A DNA stretch of 64,000 nucleotides from Mesorhizobium loti CJ3sym. GTDB lineage: Bacteria > Pseudomonadota > Alphaproteobacteria > Rhizobiales > Rhizobiaceae. The stretch lies in assembly GCF_000472785.1 (NCBI RefSeq), contig NZ_AXAL01000009.1, positions 1-64,000 of the forward strand, given 5' to 3'. Position 1 is the first letter of the stretch. Every line of letters starts with the position of its first letter. The position numbers were made by a program, and so were the translations under genes. Positions 41,124 through 54,479 of this stretch are shown piece after piece. The notes below the pieces were generated by a model. The model was not told where the DNA came from, did no database searches, and worked only from the letters and a program-made list of their open reading frames with translations.

Positions 41124-41671
41124 TGGCTTCTTCAAACAACGCCGGCAATGCCGGCAACAGCACCGGCCAGGCGATGATGCGGATGACCGTCGGTATCGGT
41201 GTGCTGGTCGTTCTCACCGCGCTTTTGTTTTTCCTCGCGCCCGTCAGCTTCTATCCCTGGGCGAAGGCGATCCATATCCTCGCCGTCATTTCGTGGATGG
41301 CGGGCATGCTCTATCTGCCGCGCCTATTCGTCTATCACGCCGATGCCGAGAAGGGTTCGGTGCAGTCGGAGACCTTCAAGGTGATGGAGCGGCGCCTGCT
41401 GCGCGGCATCATCAATCCGGCGATGATCGTCACCTGGGTGTTCGGCCTGTGGCTCGCCTGGAAAGTGTTTGGGTTCCAGGGCGGATGGCTGCATGCCAAG
41501 ATCGGCCTGGTGCTTCTGTTGTCCGGCGTGCATGGCTATCTGGCTGGCGCGGTGCGCAAATTCGCCGAGGACCGCAATGAAAAACCGGCTCGGCACTGGC
41601 GGATCGTCAACGAAATCCCCACATTGCTGATGATCGCAATCGTGATCCTGGTTGTCGTCAAGCCGTTCTAA
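41123..41671 (+). CDS. hemJ: Protoporphyrinogen oxidase HemJ
   Basis: This 182-residue membrane protein oxidises protoporphyrinogen IX to protoporphyrin IX. Four or five helices are visible, with the conserved His in the first pair (PWAKAIHILAVISWMAGMLY), LPRLFVYHADAEKGS, RRLLRGIINPAMIVTWVFGL and WLHAKIGLVLLLSGVHGYLA with the conserved Lys/His. It is translationally coupled to hemE, a fitting pair in one pathway. A variable Asn/Gly-rich N-terminus precedes the first helix. Confidence 0.94.
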   Translation: MASSNNAGNAGNSTGQAMMRMTVGIGVLVVLTALLFFLAPVSFYPWAKAIHILAVISWMAGMLYLPRLFVYHADAEKGSVQSETFKVMERRLLRGIINPAMIVTWVFGLWLAWKVFGFQGGWLHAKIGLVLLLSGVHGYLAGAVRKFAEDRNEKPARHWRIVNEIPTLLMIAIVILVVVKPF

Positions 41672-41718
41672 TGCATGTCGCTCAAAAGTGGTCCCGGTTT
41701 TGGGGCAACGACATGCAT
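41671..41718. repeat. Short palindrome, family E copy 3
   Basis: ATGCATGTCG / CGACATGCAT arms with the inner CAAAAGTGGTCCCGGTTTTG part. It begins at the last base of the hemJ stop codon and so probably forms the 3' end of the hemEJ message. The rest of the gap up to rho contains only a remnant of the family C repeat (GCGCCGCCCCTCATTG near 41808). Confidence 0.75.
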
Positions 41719-41906
41719 AAGGTGTTTTAAGCCTTTTGCGTCCCCGCAAAACGCGGCTTGCTCTTTCACCCGACCGACGATAAAAGACGGGTCTTCCTTC
41801 CCGTCATGCGCCGCCCCTCATTGCTTTCGGCCGCGCCCGGCATTTGTCGCATCCCGTCGATATCCTCCCAAAGCCTGCCCAGACTCCATCTATTCAAGGT
41901 CCGTTT

Positions 41907-43172
<1,266 letters not shown>

Positions 43173-43204
43173 GGTCTAGCCACCTTCCCTAACCTTTACG
43201 TCGA

Positions 43205-43236
43205 AACCCCATTCCGGAAGGCCGGGATGGGGTTTT
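43205..43236 (+). terminator. Rho-independent terminator after rho
   Basis: AACCCCATTCCGG and CCGGGATGGGGTT pair around an AAGG loop, followed by TTTTT, 33 bases past the stop codon. Confidence 0.85.
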
Positions 43237-43282
43237 TCATTGCCGGTTAGGTCTGCGGGTATGGCAACAAGTCGCATAAGTC

Positions 43283-43454
43283 GGCGCCCCACTCATTGCC
43301 CTTGCAGGCATCTCTCCCCCTAAACGGGGCGAAAGAGGCTGACCGCGACGCGCGCGCCTTCTTTTGTGACGCGGGCAATTGCCGAAATCGGCGACAAGAT
43401 CGTCGTTCTCCCGTTCACGGGGAGAAGACGGCGGCAATCAGATGAGGGGCGGTG
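43283..43454. repeat. Intergenic palindromic repeat, family C copy 2
   Basis: Matches the copy at 30509, with the conserved CTCCCCCTAAACGGGGCGAAAGAGGCT left half and CCGTTCACGGGGAGAAGACG right half; the centre is changed. It lies between the rho terminator and the convergent DUF255 gene. Confidence 0.8.
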
Positions 43455-43473
43455 CCGCCGTGGGGAGTTGTTC

Positions 43474-45501
43474 CTATCGACGGCTCAACAGCCGCTCCAA
43501 CTCTCCAGCATCCGTCACGACCGGCAAACACACCTGCCCAGTACAAAGCCAGGCACCCACCTCGTCGGTCGGCGGCAGAGTCTCTCCGGGCAGCAAGGGT
43601 CGATTCGTTTCCGAACCGATTGCGACGACAATGTCTACACGGCGCGGGTTAGGGTTTCGATTCGCAACCGGAACAAGCTTGGGATCCGCCAGGTCGTCTA
43701 TCAGCACCAGTTTTAACGGCTCGATCGCCAGGGCGCAGGCATTGACGATGCCGACCTGGCCATAGGCCTGGTGCGCGGCACGGCCGGCCGCATGCTCGGC
43801 GACCTGCCAGGCTTTCTCCTGCAGGTCGAGATCGCCGGTGACGGAAGCGAGGCGGATCAGCGCTTCGATGATCTGGCTGGTGGCGGAAGGGATCGCCTCG
43901 TCGACATCGCCCCGGATGCGGATCGGCACGTCGGTGCTGTCCGAGGCGGTGAGATAGTAGCCAGTGCCCGTGGCGTCGGCATGCCAATGGTCGAGCTGTT
44001 CGATGAATTGCTTCGCCTGGTCGATATAGCTCCAATCGCCTGACGCCTCGAACAGCGAGATCGCGGCATTGGTCATGGCGGCGTAGTCGCTGGACAAAGC
44101 GGGAAACAGTTTCCTGGCGCCGAGCATGGAATGCGGCAAACGGCCCTCTCGGCTGGCGGCGCTGATATGGGCGAACGCCTTTGCCGCGGCCTCGATCCAG
44201 TCTCGACGCCCCAGCGAGCGGCCGGCCTCGGCAAGTGCTGCAATCGTCAGGCCGTTCCAGTCGCTGAGGGTCTTTGCATCGAGGCCCGGCCTGACCCGTT
44301 CTTCGCGGACGGCGAGAAGCCTGGCTTTGAGGGGATTGAGTTTTTCGCGATCGGTTACACTTTGTGCCTGCTGCGACCGGGTTTGATGGACAACCGGCTT
44401 GCCTTCCCAGCCATGCGGGCTGGATAGTGTGAAGTGTTTGAACAATATAGCTGAATCGCCGCCAAGGGCCGCTTCTATGTCGTCCTTGCTCCAGGTGTAG
44501 AACAGCCCTTCCTCACCATCGCTGTCGGCGTCGAGGCTGGCGGCGAAGGCACCGCCGTCGACGCACATCTCGCGCAGCAGCCAGTCGGTGGTCTCTTCGA
44601 TTCGCATCCGGAACAAATCATCGCCGCTCGCCGCGTAGGCCCAGTTGCAGAAACGAATGAGCTGCGCATTGTCGTAGAGCATCTTCTCGAAATGCGGCAC
44701 CAGCCATTCCGCATCGGTCGAGTAGCGGCTGAGCCCACCGCCAATGTGATCATAGATGCCGCCGCCCAGCATCTGTTCCAGGCTGACGAGTACGTCGTCG
44801 CGGTGGGCGGCGTTGCCGTCGCGCAACCAGGACAGCCAGAGCGTGAGCATGAAGGGGGCGTTCGGGAATTTCGGCGCGCCGCGCAGGCCGCCGAGGTCGC
44901 GGTCGATCATGCCGTCGATGCGGCCTGCGAGTTCGGTCAGTGAGCCGCGGTCCAGGCTCTCTTTGGCATGCGTGCCGGACAGACGCGCCTCGACATGCGA
45001 GGTCAGGCCATCGGCGCTCTGATGCAGGCTCGCCCGCTTCTCGCGCCACGCCTTGTCGACCGCTTCCATCACCTGGATGAAACCCGGGCGGCCATAGCGC
45101 GGCTCGCGCGGGAAATAGGTGCCGCCCCAGAACGGCTTGCCATCCGGCGTCAGGAACATGGTCAGCGGCCAGCCGCCTTGCTCGCCCATCGAGGACAGCG
45201 CGGCCATGTAGATCTGGTCGATGTCGGGGCGCTCCTCGCGGTCGACCTTGATATTGACGAACAGACGGTTCATGACGGCGGCGACGCCGTCATTCTCGAA
45301 GCTTTCATGCGCCATGACATGGCACCAATGGCAAGCGGCATAGCCGACGGAGAGCAGGATTGGCTTGTCCAGGGCCTTTGCTTCGTCGAGCGACGCCGGC
45401 GACCAGGCCCGCCAGTGCACGGGATTGCCGCTGTGCTGCTGCAGATAGGGGCTGGCCTCTTCAGCAAGCAGGTTTTGCGCGGGCAGCGTCACGATGGGCA
45501 A
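43474..45501 (-). CDS. Thioredoxin-domain protein, DUF255/YyaL (spermatogenesis-associated protein 20) family
   Basis: This 675-residue protein has an N-terminal thioredoxin-like domain (NLLAEEASPYLQQHSGNPVH, active-site-like CHWC at 57-60, VNIKVDREERPDIDQIYM). A six-hairpin glycosidase-like helical domain follows (GGIYDHIGGGLSRYSTDAEW and HFEKMLYDNAQLIRFCNWAY). The family is found from bacteria to humans; its reaction is not established, though a role in redox or sugar-linked chemistry has been suggested. It is divergent from mnmE with a 53-bp gap. Confidence 0.93.
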   Translation of the reverse strand: MPIVTLPAQNLLAEEASPYLQQHSGNPVHWRAWSPASLDEAKALDKPILLSVGYAACHWCHVMAHESFENDGVAAVMNRLFVNIKVDREERPDIDQIYMAALSSMGEQGGWPLTMFLTPDGKPFWGGTYFPREPRYGRPGFIQVMEAVDKAWREKRASLHQSADGLTSHVEARLSGTHAKESLDRGSLTELAGRIDGMIDRDLGGLRGAPKFPNAPFMLTLWLSWLRDGNAAHRDDVLVSLEQMLGGGIYDHIGGGLSRYSTDAEWLVPHFEKMLYDNAQLIRFCNWAYAASGDDLFRMRIEETTDWLLREMCVDGGAFAASLDADSDGEEGLFYTWSKDDIEAALGGDSAILFKHFTLSSPHGWEGKPVVHQTRSQQAQSVTDREKLNPLKARLLAVREERVRPGLDAKTLSDWNGLTIAALAEAGRSLGRRDWIEAAAKAFAHISAASREGRLPHSMLGARKLFPALSSDYAAMTNAAISLFEASGDWSYIDQAKQFIEQLDHWHADATGTGYYLTASDSTDVPIRIRGDVDEAIPSATSQIIEALIRLASVTGDLDLQEKAWQVAEHAAGRAAHQAYGQVGIVNACALAIEPLKLVLIDDLADPKLVPVANRNPNPRRVDIVVAIGSETNRPLLPGETLPPTDEVGAWLCTGQVCLPVVTDAGELERLLSRR

Positions 45502-45554
45502 ACTCGGGGTTGTTTCGAAGGCGCGAAGCTAGGGCGGTTCGACAGAGCGGGCAA

Positions 45555-46883
45555 ATGATTTCAGGTGATTCGATCGTGGCGCTGTCGAGCGGCCGGCTTC
45601 CGGCCGGCGTTGCCGTGCTGCGTATTTCCGGCCCGCAGACTCGATTCGTAGTCGAAACGATTGCCGGCGGCATGGTTAAAGACCGGGCGGCGGTCCTTCG
45701 GCGGTTCCGAGCACCTGATGGAACCGTGCTGGACACTGGCCTGGTCGTCTTTTTCCCCGGCCCGGCCAGCTTTACCGGCGAGGACGTTGCCGAGTTTCAG
45801 GTCCATGGCGGACGCGCCGTGGTGGCCAGGATGCTGGAAACGATTGCTGGGTTTGACGGCGTCAGGCACGCCGAGCCGGGCGAATTCACACGCCGCGCCT
45901 TTATCAATGGCAAGCTTGACCTGGTCGAAACCGAGGCGCTGGCCGATCTGGTCAATGCGGAAACCGAGGCGCAGCGGCGCTTCGCCATACAGAATGCGGA
46001 GGGCGTCCAGAGCGAACTGTATCTGAGCTGGCGTCGCCGGTTGATCCATGCACGCGCGATGATCGAGGCCGAGATCGACTTTGCCGATGAGGATGATGTG
46101 CCCGGTTCCGTTTCGGATACGGTCTGGTCCGATGTCAGGGCGATGATCGGTGAGATCGACCATCATGTCGCCGGGTTCCACGCCGCCGAGATCATCCGCG
46201 ATGGGTTCGAGGTCGTCATTTTGGGTGCGCCGAATGCCGGCAAGTCGAGTCTGTTCAATGCCCTGGCGCGCCGCGATGCAGCTATTGTAACGGATGAGCC
46301 GGGCACGACACGGGATCTGCTCGAGGTCGTGTTGGATCTCCAGGGATTGCGTATTAGGCTGACGGACACCGCCGGCCTGCGCGAGGCGCCGGGCAAGGTC
46401 GAGGCGATCGGGATCGAGAAGGCGAGGGCAAAGGCTGACCGTGCCGACCTTTTGCTGCTGTTGGCAGACATTTCTTCCCCACGGGACATCGGTTCAGTCC
46501 CAACTGCGCCTCTGTTGCGCGTCGGCACCAAGGTTGACCTGCTGGGTGAGAAGGCTGCTTGGGATGCCGCCGGTCGCTATGACCTTGTCATTTCAGTTCT
46601 TAACGGGGCGGGTGTGGAAGCGTTGTTGACGGAGATCGGCCGTCGCGCGGCAGATGCGGCCGGGGATATAGGAGATGTACTGCCTTCGCGCCTGCGCCAT
46701 GTCGAGCTGCTCAACGATGCGAATCGCCACCTGGTTCTCGCGATCGATGGCCACGCCACTGGGCAGGAATTGCGCGCCGAGGAGTTGCGGCTCGCGGCGG
46801 ACCGCCTGGGCAGAATCGTCGGCGCGATCGATGTCGAGGATATGCTGGACGTGATCTTCGGGCAGTTCTGTATCGGCAAATGA
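45555..46883 (+). CDS. mnmE: tRNA-modifying GTPase MnmE (TrmE)
   Basis: This 442-residue GTPase works with MnmG to form the 5-aminomethyl-type modification at wobble uridine 34. N-terminal folate-binding part MISGDSIVALSSGRLPAGVA, helical domain with YLSWRRRLIHARAMIEAEID, G domain GAPNAGKSSLFNAL, DEPGTTRD, DTAGLREAPG and TKVDLL, and the C-terminal catalytic FCIGK with its Cys. It starts at the internal ATG at 45555; the longer frame overlaps the divergent gene. The stop codon lies inside a parS-like site. Confidence 0.97.
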   Translation: MISGDSIVALSSGRLPAGVAVLRISGPQTRFVVETIAGGMVKDRAAVLRRFRAPDGTVLDTGLVVFFPGPASFTGEDVAEFQVHGGRAVVARMLETIAGFDGVRHAEPGEFTRRAFINGKLDLVETEALADLVNAETEAQRRFAIQNAEGVQSELYLSWRRRLIHARAMIEAEIDFADEDDVPGSVSDTVWSDVRAMIGEIDHHVAGFHAAEIIRDGFEVVILGAPNAGKSSLFNALARRDAAIVTDEPGTTRDLLEVVLDLQGLRIRLTDTAGLREAPGKVEAIGIEKARAKADRADLLLLLADISSPRDIGSVPTAPLLRVGTKVDLLGEKAAWDAAGRYDLVISVLNGAGVEALLTEIGRRAADAAGDIGDVLPSRLRHVELLNDANRHLVLAIDGHATGQELRAEELRLAADRLGRIVGAIDVEDMLDVIFGQFCIGK

Positions 46884-46896
46884 CTCACGTGAAACA
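46881..46896. promoter_or_regulatory. parS: parS-like site 1 of the mnmE-mnmG gap
   Basis: TGACTCACGTGAAACA matches 14 of 16 consensus bases. Its first three bases are the TGA stop of mnmE. Confidence 0.7.
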
Positions 46897-46988
46897 ATCA
46901 CTTGGCCGAACAGCGATGGTGCTGGATGCTAAGACACTCCTATCTGGCGGAGACATCAGACGAAGTTGAATGGCGCATTCGCGAGCCG

Positions 46989-47004
46989 TGACTCACGTGA
47001 AACA
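46989..47004. promoter_or_regulatory. parS: parS-like site 2
   Basis: TGACTCACGTGAAACA, identical to site 1 (14 of 16). It lies 108 bases from site 1. Confidence 0.7.
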
Positions 47005-47016
47005 ACCGCAACGGCG

Positions 47017-47032
47017 TGACTCACGTGAAACG
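47017..47032. promoter_or_regulatory. parS: parS-like site 3
   Basis: TGACTCACGTGAAACG, 13 of 16, spaced 28 bases from site 2. Confidence 0.6.
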
Positions 47033-47054
47033 TCGCTACGTGAGGCTCACAAGC

Positions 47055-47070
47055 TGTTTCACGTGAAACT
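47055..47070. promoter_or_regulatory. parS: parS site 4
   Basis: TGTTTCACGTGAAACT, 15 of 16 consensus bases, in the leader of mnmG. With sites 1-3 it makes four ParB targets in 190 bp. Confidence 0.85.
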
Positions 47071-47147
47071 TGCAGCGAAGTTTTCTTGACAGCTTCGCCC
47101 CGTGGGGACATGTGTCCCTCAATCTTTCGAGTCCAGGACATTTGGAA

Positions 47148-49019
47148 ATGACCGATCACTATGATGTGGTTGTGGTGGGCGGCGGCCATGCGGGTTGCGA
47201 GGCTGCCAGCGCTGCCGCGCGCGCCGGTGCCAAAACCGCATTGGTGACGCTGCGCTTCGACACGATCGGCGTGATGTCGTGCAATCCGGCGATCGGCGGG
47301 CTTGGCAAAGGCCATCTGGTGCGCGAAATCGATGCCATGGACGGCTTGATGGGCCGCGTGGCGGATGCCGCCGGTATCCAGTTCCGCCTGCTCAATCGCC
47401 GCAAGGGCCCGGCGGTGCGCGGGCCCCGTACACAGGCCGACAGGAAGCTGTATCGCCTGGCGATGCAGGAAGCGATTCGGCAGCAGAACGATCTCGACGT
47501 CGTCGAGGCGGAGGTCCTGGATTTCGAAATCAGCGAGAGACGGATTGTCTCTGTCCTCCTGGCCGACGGTCGGCGGCTTACCTGTGGTGCGGTCGTGCTG
47601 ACGACCGGGACTTTCCTGCGCGGCCTTATTCATATTGGCGAAAAGAAGATCGTCGCTGGCCGCATGAACGAGCAGGCCAGCCTTGGGCTGTCGGCGACTA
47701 TGAGCCGGGCGGGCTTCAAGCTCGGCCGGCTGAAAACCGGCACGCCGCCGCGGCTGGATGGGAAAACCATCGACTGGGCATCGCTCGAAAGCCAGGCGGC
47801 GGATGATGATCCGGTGCCGTTCTCGCTGATGACCAACCGCATCGAGACGCCGCAAATCGAGTGCGGCATTACCCGCACGACGACCTCCACGCATGAGCTG
47901 ATCCGCGCCAATCTTGGCCGCTCCGCCATGTATTCCGGCTCGATCGAAGGCGTCGGACCGCGCTATTGCCCGTCGATCGAAGACAAGATCGTCAAGTTCG
48001 GCGACCGCGACGGCCACCAGATTTTTCTCGAGCCGGAAGGGCTCGACGACGACACGGTCTACCCCAACGGGATTTCGACCTCGCTGCCCGAGGATGTGCA
48101 GCTCGACATCTTGAAGACCATTCCCGGTCTTGAGCGCGCGATCATGCTTCAGCCCGGCTATGCCATTGAATATGATCATGTCGATCCGCGCGAGCTCCAC
48201 CAGACACTGGAGACGAAACGCGTCGGCGGGCTCTTCCTCGCCGGGCAGATCAACGGCACGACAGGCTATGAGGAAGCGGCCGGTCAAGGCCTGCTCGCCG
48301 GCCTCAATGCGGCGCGGCGGGCGTCTGGCAGCGATCAGATCGTGCTCAGCCGCACCGAGGCCTATATCGGCGTGATGGTCGATGATCTGACCAGCCGCGG
48401 GATCAGCGAGCCCTACCGCATGTTCACGTCTCGCGCTGAATTCCGGCTGTCGTTGCGTGCCGACAATGCCGATGAGCGGCTGACGCCGTTGGCGGCAAGG
48501 CTTGGAATCGCCTCGGCGCGTCGGATGCAGCGCTATGGCGACGTCATGCAACGCCTCGATGAGGCACGGGATCTGGCGAAATCGTTGACGATGACACCCA
48601 ATGAGGCTGCGCGACATGGACTGGAGATCAACAGGGATGGTGTGCGCCGGTCCGGCTATGAGTTGCTGACCTATCCCGACGTCGATGTGGCCTGGCTGGC
48701 AAGGATCGATCCGGGATTTGCGGCGATCGACGCCAAGACTGCGGAACGTCTCGGAACGGAAGCGAAATATTCGGTCTATCTTGATCGTCAGAAGAGCGAT
48801 GTCGCACAAATCCGGCATGAGGAGAGCCGGCTGATCCCCGAGACAGTCGATTTTGCCGATGTGCCCGGCCTGTCCAATGAGTTGAAGCAGAAGATGCAGG
48901 TAGGGCGGCCGCGTTCCATTGCTGATGCGCAGCGGATGGAAGGCATGACGCCGGCGGCGCTGGCGATCATTGTCTCGCATGTCCGCCATCATGAAAGCGC
49001 ACAGAGGAACGTTGCGTGA
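47148..49019 (+). CDS. mnmG: tRNA uridine 5-carboxymethylaminomethyl modification enzyme MnmG (GidA)
   Basis: This 623-residue FAD enzyme is the MnmE partner in wobble-uridine modification. FAD loop [20 protein letters not shown], then [34 protein letters not shown], and [17 protein letters not shown]; the C-terminal MnmE-binding helices end in [20 protein letters not shown]. The start at 47148 (after TTTGGAA) gives the usual beginning [13 protein letters not shown]. It overlaps rsmG by four bases (GTGA). Confidence 0.97.
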   Translation: MTDHYDVVVVGGGHAGCEAASAAARAGAKTALVTLRFDTIGVMSCNPAIGGLGKGHLVREIDAMDGLMGRVADAAGIQFRLLNRRKGPAVRGPRTQADRKLYRLAMQEAIRQQNDLDVVEAEVLDFEISERRIVSVLLADGRRLTCGAVVLTTGTFLRGLIHIGEKKIVAGRMNEQASLGLSATMSRAGFKLGRLKTGTPPRLDGKTIDWASLESQAADDDPVPFSLMTNRIETPQIECGITRTTTSTHELIRANLGRSAMYSGSIEGVGPRYCPSIEDKIVKFGDRDGHQIFLEPEGLDDDTVYPNGISTSLPEDVQLDILKTIPGLERAIMLQPGYAIEYDHVDPRELHQTLETKRVGGLFLAGQINGTTGYEEAAGQGLLAGLNAARRASGSDQIVLSRTEAYIGVMVDDLTSRGISEPYRMFTSRAEFRLSLRADNADERLTPLAARLGIASARRMQRYGDVMQRLDEARDLAKSLTMTPNEAARHGLEINRDGVRRSGYELLTYPDVDVAWLARIDPGFAAIDAKTAERLGTEAKYSVYLDRQKSDVAQIRHEESRLIPETVDFADVPGLSNELKQKMQVGRPRSIADAQRMEGMTPAALAIIVSHVRHHESAQRNVA

Positions 49020-49648
49020 GCTCTTGCTCCCTGGGGAGCCTGCAGGAAGCGGCGGGCCCGGTTTCACGTGAAACATTCGATCGTCTGGTGGCGTTCGAAG
49101 AGATGTTCCAGAAATGGAACCGGAGCATCAATCTTGTCGCACAGTCGACTGCAGGCGATGTCTGGCAGCGCCACATATTGGACAGCGCGCAACTCGCGCG
49201 AATCGAGCCCAATGCCACACGCTGGGTTGACATAGGCTCAGGCGGCGGGTTTCCCGGCCTGGTGATGGCGTTCCTCCTCGGCGAGCGCGACGGGGCCAGC
49301 ATCGACCTGGTGGAAAGCAACCGTAAAAAAGCGTCGTTCCTGCAAACCGTTATCGGCCAGTTCAACCTGCCGGCACGGGTCGTGGCGCGCCGTATCGAAG
49401 ACAGCCATGCGCTTGTTTCAGCACCGCAAATCGTCACGGCGCGGGCCCTGGCGTCGCTTTCGACCTTGCTCGACCTGTCGGCGCCCTGGCTGATATCGGG
49501 CGGGCGCGGGCTGTTCCACAAAGGCCGGGATTATCGCGCCGAAGTGCAAGAAAGCGTTAACCGATGGACCTTCGATCTGGTAGAACATCCCAGTGTGACC
49601 GACCCCCATGGCGTCATCCTCGAACTGTCTGACCTGCGACCTGTCTGA
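49016..49648 (+). CDS. rsmG: 16S rRNA (guanine527-N7)-methyltransferase RsmG (GidB)
   Basis: This 210-residue enzyme methylates G527 of 16S rRNA using S-adenosylmethionine. It has [43 protein letters not shown] motif [38 protein letters not shown] and [20 protein letters not shown]. It starts at a GTG within the end of mnmG. A 15/16 parS site is embedded in the codons for the SRET motif. Its stop overlaps an ATG in the parA frame. Confidence 0.96.
   Translation: MSSCSLGSLQEAAGPVSRETFDRLVAFEEMFQKWNRSINLVAQSTAGDVWQRHILDSAQLARIEPNATRWVDIGSGGGFPGLVMAFLLGERDGASIDLVESNRKKASFLQTVIGQFNLPARVVARRIEDSHALVSAPQIVTARALASLSTLLDLSAPWLISGGRGLFHKGRDYRAEVQESVNRWTFDLVEHPSVTDPHGVILELSDLRPV
49060..49075. promoter_or_regulatory. 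parS: parS site 5, inside rsmG
   Basis: GGTTTCACGTGAAACA, 15 of 16 consensus bases, encoding VSRET of RsmG. It is the site nearest to parAB. Confidence 0.85.
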
Positions 49649-49704
49649 TGTCAGACTTGTCGGCTATCTGGCGACCCAAAAAAATGAATTTCTGGCATAG
49701 ACCC

Positions 49705-50505
49705 ATGATGAAAAACGGCCCCCGAATCATCACTGTAGCCAACCAGAAGGGCGGTGTCGGCAAGACGACCACGGCCATCAATCTTGCCACCGCGCTCGCC
49801 GCAATCGGCGAAAAGGTGCTGATCGTCGATCTCGATCCGCAAGGCAATGCCAGTACCGGTCTCGGCATCGACCGCAAGGACCGGACGGTCTCGTCCTATG
49901 ATGTGCTGACCGGCGAGCTGGATCTGGAAGCCGCGGCCATCCCGACAGCGGTGCCTGGCCTGTCGATCGTGCCGTCGACGCTTGATCTGCTCGGCATCGA
50001 GATGGAGATCGCCTCGGCGCCGGACCGGGTGCTGAAGCTGCGCAATGCGCTACGCGCGGCGACCGAGCGCGGCGCGCCCTTTAATTATGTGCTGATCGAT
50101 TGCCCGCCTTCGCTCAACCTTTTAACTTTGAATTCAATGGCCGCGGCGGATTCTGTTCTTGTGCCGCTGCAATGCGAGTTCTTTGCCCTGGAAGGCCTCA
50201 GCCAGCTGTTGGAAACGGTCGAGCAGGTGCGCCGCTCGATCAATCCGGATCTCATTATCCAGGGCATTGTGCTGACCATGTATGACGGCCGCAACAATCT
50301 CGCCAACCAGGTGGTGCAGGATGTGCGGGCGCATATGGGCGACAAGGTCTACGAAACCATCATTCCGCGCAATGTGCGGGTGTCCGAGGCGCCATCCTAC
50401 GGCAAGCCGGCGATCCTTTACGATCTGAAGTGCTCGGGCAGCCAGGCCTATCTGCAACTGGCCTCGGAAGTGATCCGCCGCGAGCGTAAATTGCGCGCCG
50501 CTTGA
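49705..50505 (+). CDS. parA: Chromosome-partitioning ATPase ParA
   Basis: ParA is a Walker-type ATPase that moves ParB-parS complexes of sister origins apart. Deviant Walker A TVANQKGGVGKTTTAINLAT, Walker A' VLIVDLDPQGNASTGLGIDR, and Walker B NYVLIDCPPSLNLLTLNSMA are present, followed by SEAPSYGKPAILYDLKCSGS. The start is uncertain: the ATG at 49705 gives MMKNGPRIITVANQ, close to other rhizobial ParA proteins, while one at 49648 overlaps the rsmG stop (TGATG) and adds 19 residues. It lies directly upstream of parB. Confidence 0.96.
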   Translation: MMKNGPRIITVANQKGGVGKTTTAINLATALAAIGEKVLIVDLDPQGNASTGLGIDRKDRTVSSYDVLTGELDLEAAAIPTAVPGLSIVPSTLDLLGIEMEIASAPDRVLKLRNALRAATERGAPFNYVLIDCPPSLNLLTLNSMAAADSVLVPLQCEFFALEGLSQLLETVEQVRRSINPDLIIQGIVLTMYDGRNNLANQVVQDVRAHMGDKVYETIIPRNVRVSEAPSYGKPAILYDLKCSGSQAYLQLASEVIRRERKLRAA

Positions 50506-50567
50506 TTAGATCGGATGCATAAACAGCCGATTCGATACCGAAACGATCTTGAGACTTTGGAATAGAC

Positions 50568-51455
<888 letters not shown>

Positions 51456-51507
51456 GCACTGTATTTAGCCGGCAAACTAAGTTCTGGCTTAACATCAAGA
51501 ACGATAG

Positions 51508-51532
51508 GGGCTGGCGGTTGCTGGCCCTTTTT
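51508..51532 (+). terminator. Terminator after parB
   Basis: GGGCTGGC and GCTGGCCC pair (two wobbles) around GGTT and are followed by TTTTT, 53 bases past the parB stop. Confidence 0.65.
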
Positions 51533-51570
51533 CTGCTGCACTGATGTTGGGCGACGGCGTCCAAGTTGCC

Positions 51571-51735
51571 AATCTCTCGTGGGGGAGATGCCCGGCAGGG
51601 CAGAGGGGGGCGCTGCCCCGCCGGCGCCTCATGTGCCTTCGGGTGAGTTCTCGGCCGATCGCAGATCACAAAGGTAGCGCTCTACGGCGCCCCCCTCCGG
51701 CTTGCCAGCCATCTCCCCCACATGGGGGAAGATTG
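51571..51735. repeat. Intergenic palindromic repeat, family B copy 4
   Basis: Contains GGGGGAGATGCCCGGCAGGG...CAGAGGGGGGCGCTGCC and the inverse CCCCCCTCCGGCTTGCCAGC. The two halves are in the opposite order to other copies, i.e. the loop is flanked by the ends that are outermost elsewhere. It separates the convergent parB and holA genes. Confidence 0.75.
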
Positions 51736-51744
51736 GCCAATCAC

Positions 51745-52788
51745 CTACCGTTGCCCCAGCCTTGCGCTCTCCACCGCAATGCCCAGCAGCGCCTGCCGTG
51801 CCAGCGCCACCGAAAGGTCCGGCCTTCGCCGCGTCTGCAGCACCGCGGTCTGCAGCCGGGTCAGCGCGCGGCTGAGCGCGTCGCTGCTCCAGCGATCAAG
51901 CGCCTTCTCCACCAGCTTGCGCCTTGAGAAAAAGACCGGCGGACGAGCGGCGGCAACGACCGAAGCGGCGTTGCGGCCGGCAGAGTCCATCTGGCCGCGC
52001 ATGATCTGGATCTGCTGCAGCTGGCGCATGGCGGATGACAGCACCAGGAAGGGCGGGCCGCCGGACTGGCAGTGGCGGGTGAAAGCGGTGTCGAAGTCGC
52101 CGACCTTGCCTTCGAGCAGCGCGTCGACAGCATCGTCGAAGGAAGCGCCGGACACGTCGCCCGACATGGCCCTTACTTCTTCCAGCCCGATTTCCTTCTG
52201 GCCATGGGCATAGAGAATGAGCTTTTCGATCTCTCCGCGCGAGGCCAGCCGGTCGCCGCCGAGATTGCGGCGCAACGCCTGTCTGGCCTCCAGCGTCATC
52301 GACATGCCGGCCTTGCGCAACTCGTCGTCGATGACCGTGTCGATGTCGCGGGCTTCGTCGGCGTAACAGGGTAGCGCCATGGCGATGTCGGCGGTTTCGA
52401 CCACGGCGCGCAGGCCGACGCCTTTCTTCAGGTCACCGGCCTCTATCAGGATGATGGCATCGCGCGCGGGCTCCGCTGCCAGCGCCTTGACGTCGTCGGC
52501 CAGCGCTTTCTGGCCGGTGGCATTGCGGACCCACAGCAGGCGCCGGTCGGAAAACATCGGCACGGTGCGGGCTTCGTCGAGCAGCCGGCCCTCGTCGCGG
52601 TCGACCTCCGAACCCTCCAGCCGGACCACGGAGAAGGGATCGTCGAGCGGCAGGCCGGTCTTTTCGGCGAAGGCCTTCGCCCGCTCGGAGACAAGCCCGC
52701 GATCGGGGCCGTAAAGCAGGACGATGGAGATGCGTGCGTCAGGCTTCGCGAGCCAGGAATCGACTTCGAACGCTTTCTTCTGTGCCAT
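51745..52788 (-). CDS. holA: DNA polymerase III delta subunit HolA
   Basis: This 347-residue clamp-loader subunit opens the sliding clamp. It has IVLLYGPDRGLVSERAKAFA (degenerate P-loop region typical of delta), DDPFSVVRLEGSEVDRDEGR, LLDEARTVPMFSDRRLLWVR, LRRNLGGDRLASRGEIEKLI and C-terminal VVAAARPPVFFSRRKLVEKA. It is convergent with parB, as in other Rhizobiales. The genes usually found upstream of it (lptE and leuS) are not here; the bkd operon occupies that place. Confidence 0.93.
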   Translation of the reverse strand: MAQKKAFEVDSWLAKPDARISIVLLYGPDRGLVSERAKAFAEKTGLPLDDPFSVVRLEGSEVDRDEGRLLDEARTVPMFSDRRLLWVRNATGQKALADDVKALAAEPARDAIILIEAGDLKKGVGLRAVVETADIAMALPCYADEARDIDTVIDDELRKAGMSMTLEARQALRRNLGGDRLASRGEIEKLILYAHGQKEIGLEEVRAMSGDVSGASFDDAVDALLEGKVGDFDTAFTRHCQSGGPPFLVLSSAMRQLQQIQIMRGQMDSAGRNAASVVAAARPPVFFSRRKLVEKALDRWSSDALSRALTRLQTAVLQTRRRPDLSVALARQALLGIAVESARLGQR

Positions 52789-52848
52789 GCAGGGTGGTTA
52801 GCATGGAGAGGGGTTGGGGTGAATGGCGATCGGCGCCGACGCTTCTTT

Positions 52849-54476
<1,628 letters not shown>

Positions 54477-54479
54477 GCC

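Noticed and set aside
46956..49076. 706-residue open frame on the minus strand across mnmG and the parS gap
   Set aside because: It is antisense to the clearly conserved mnmG and has no recognisable domain; long antisense frames are expected in high-GC DNA.
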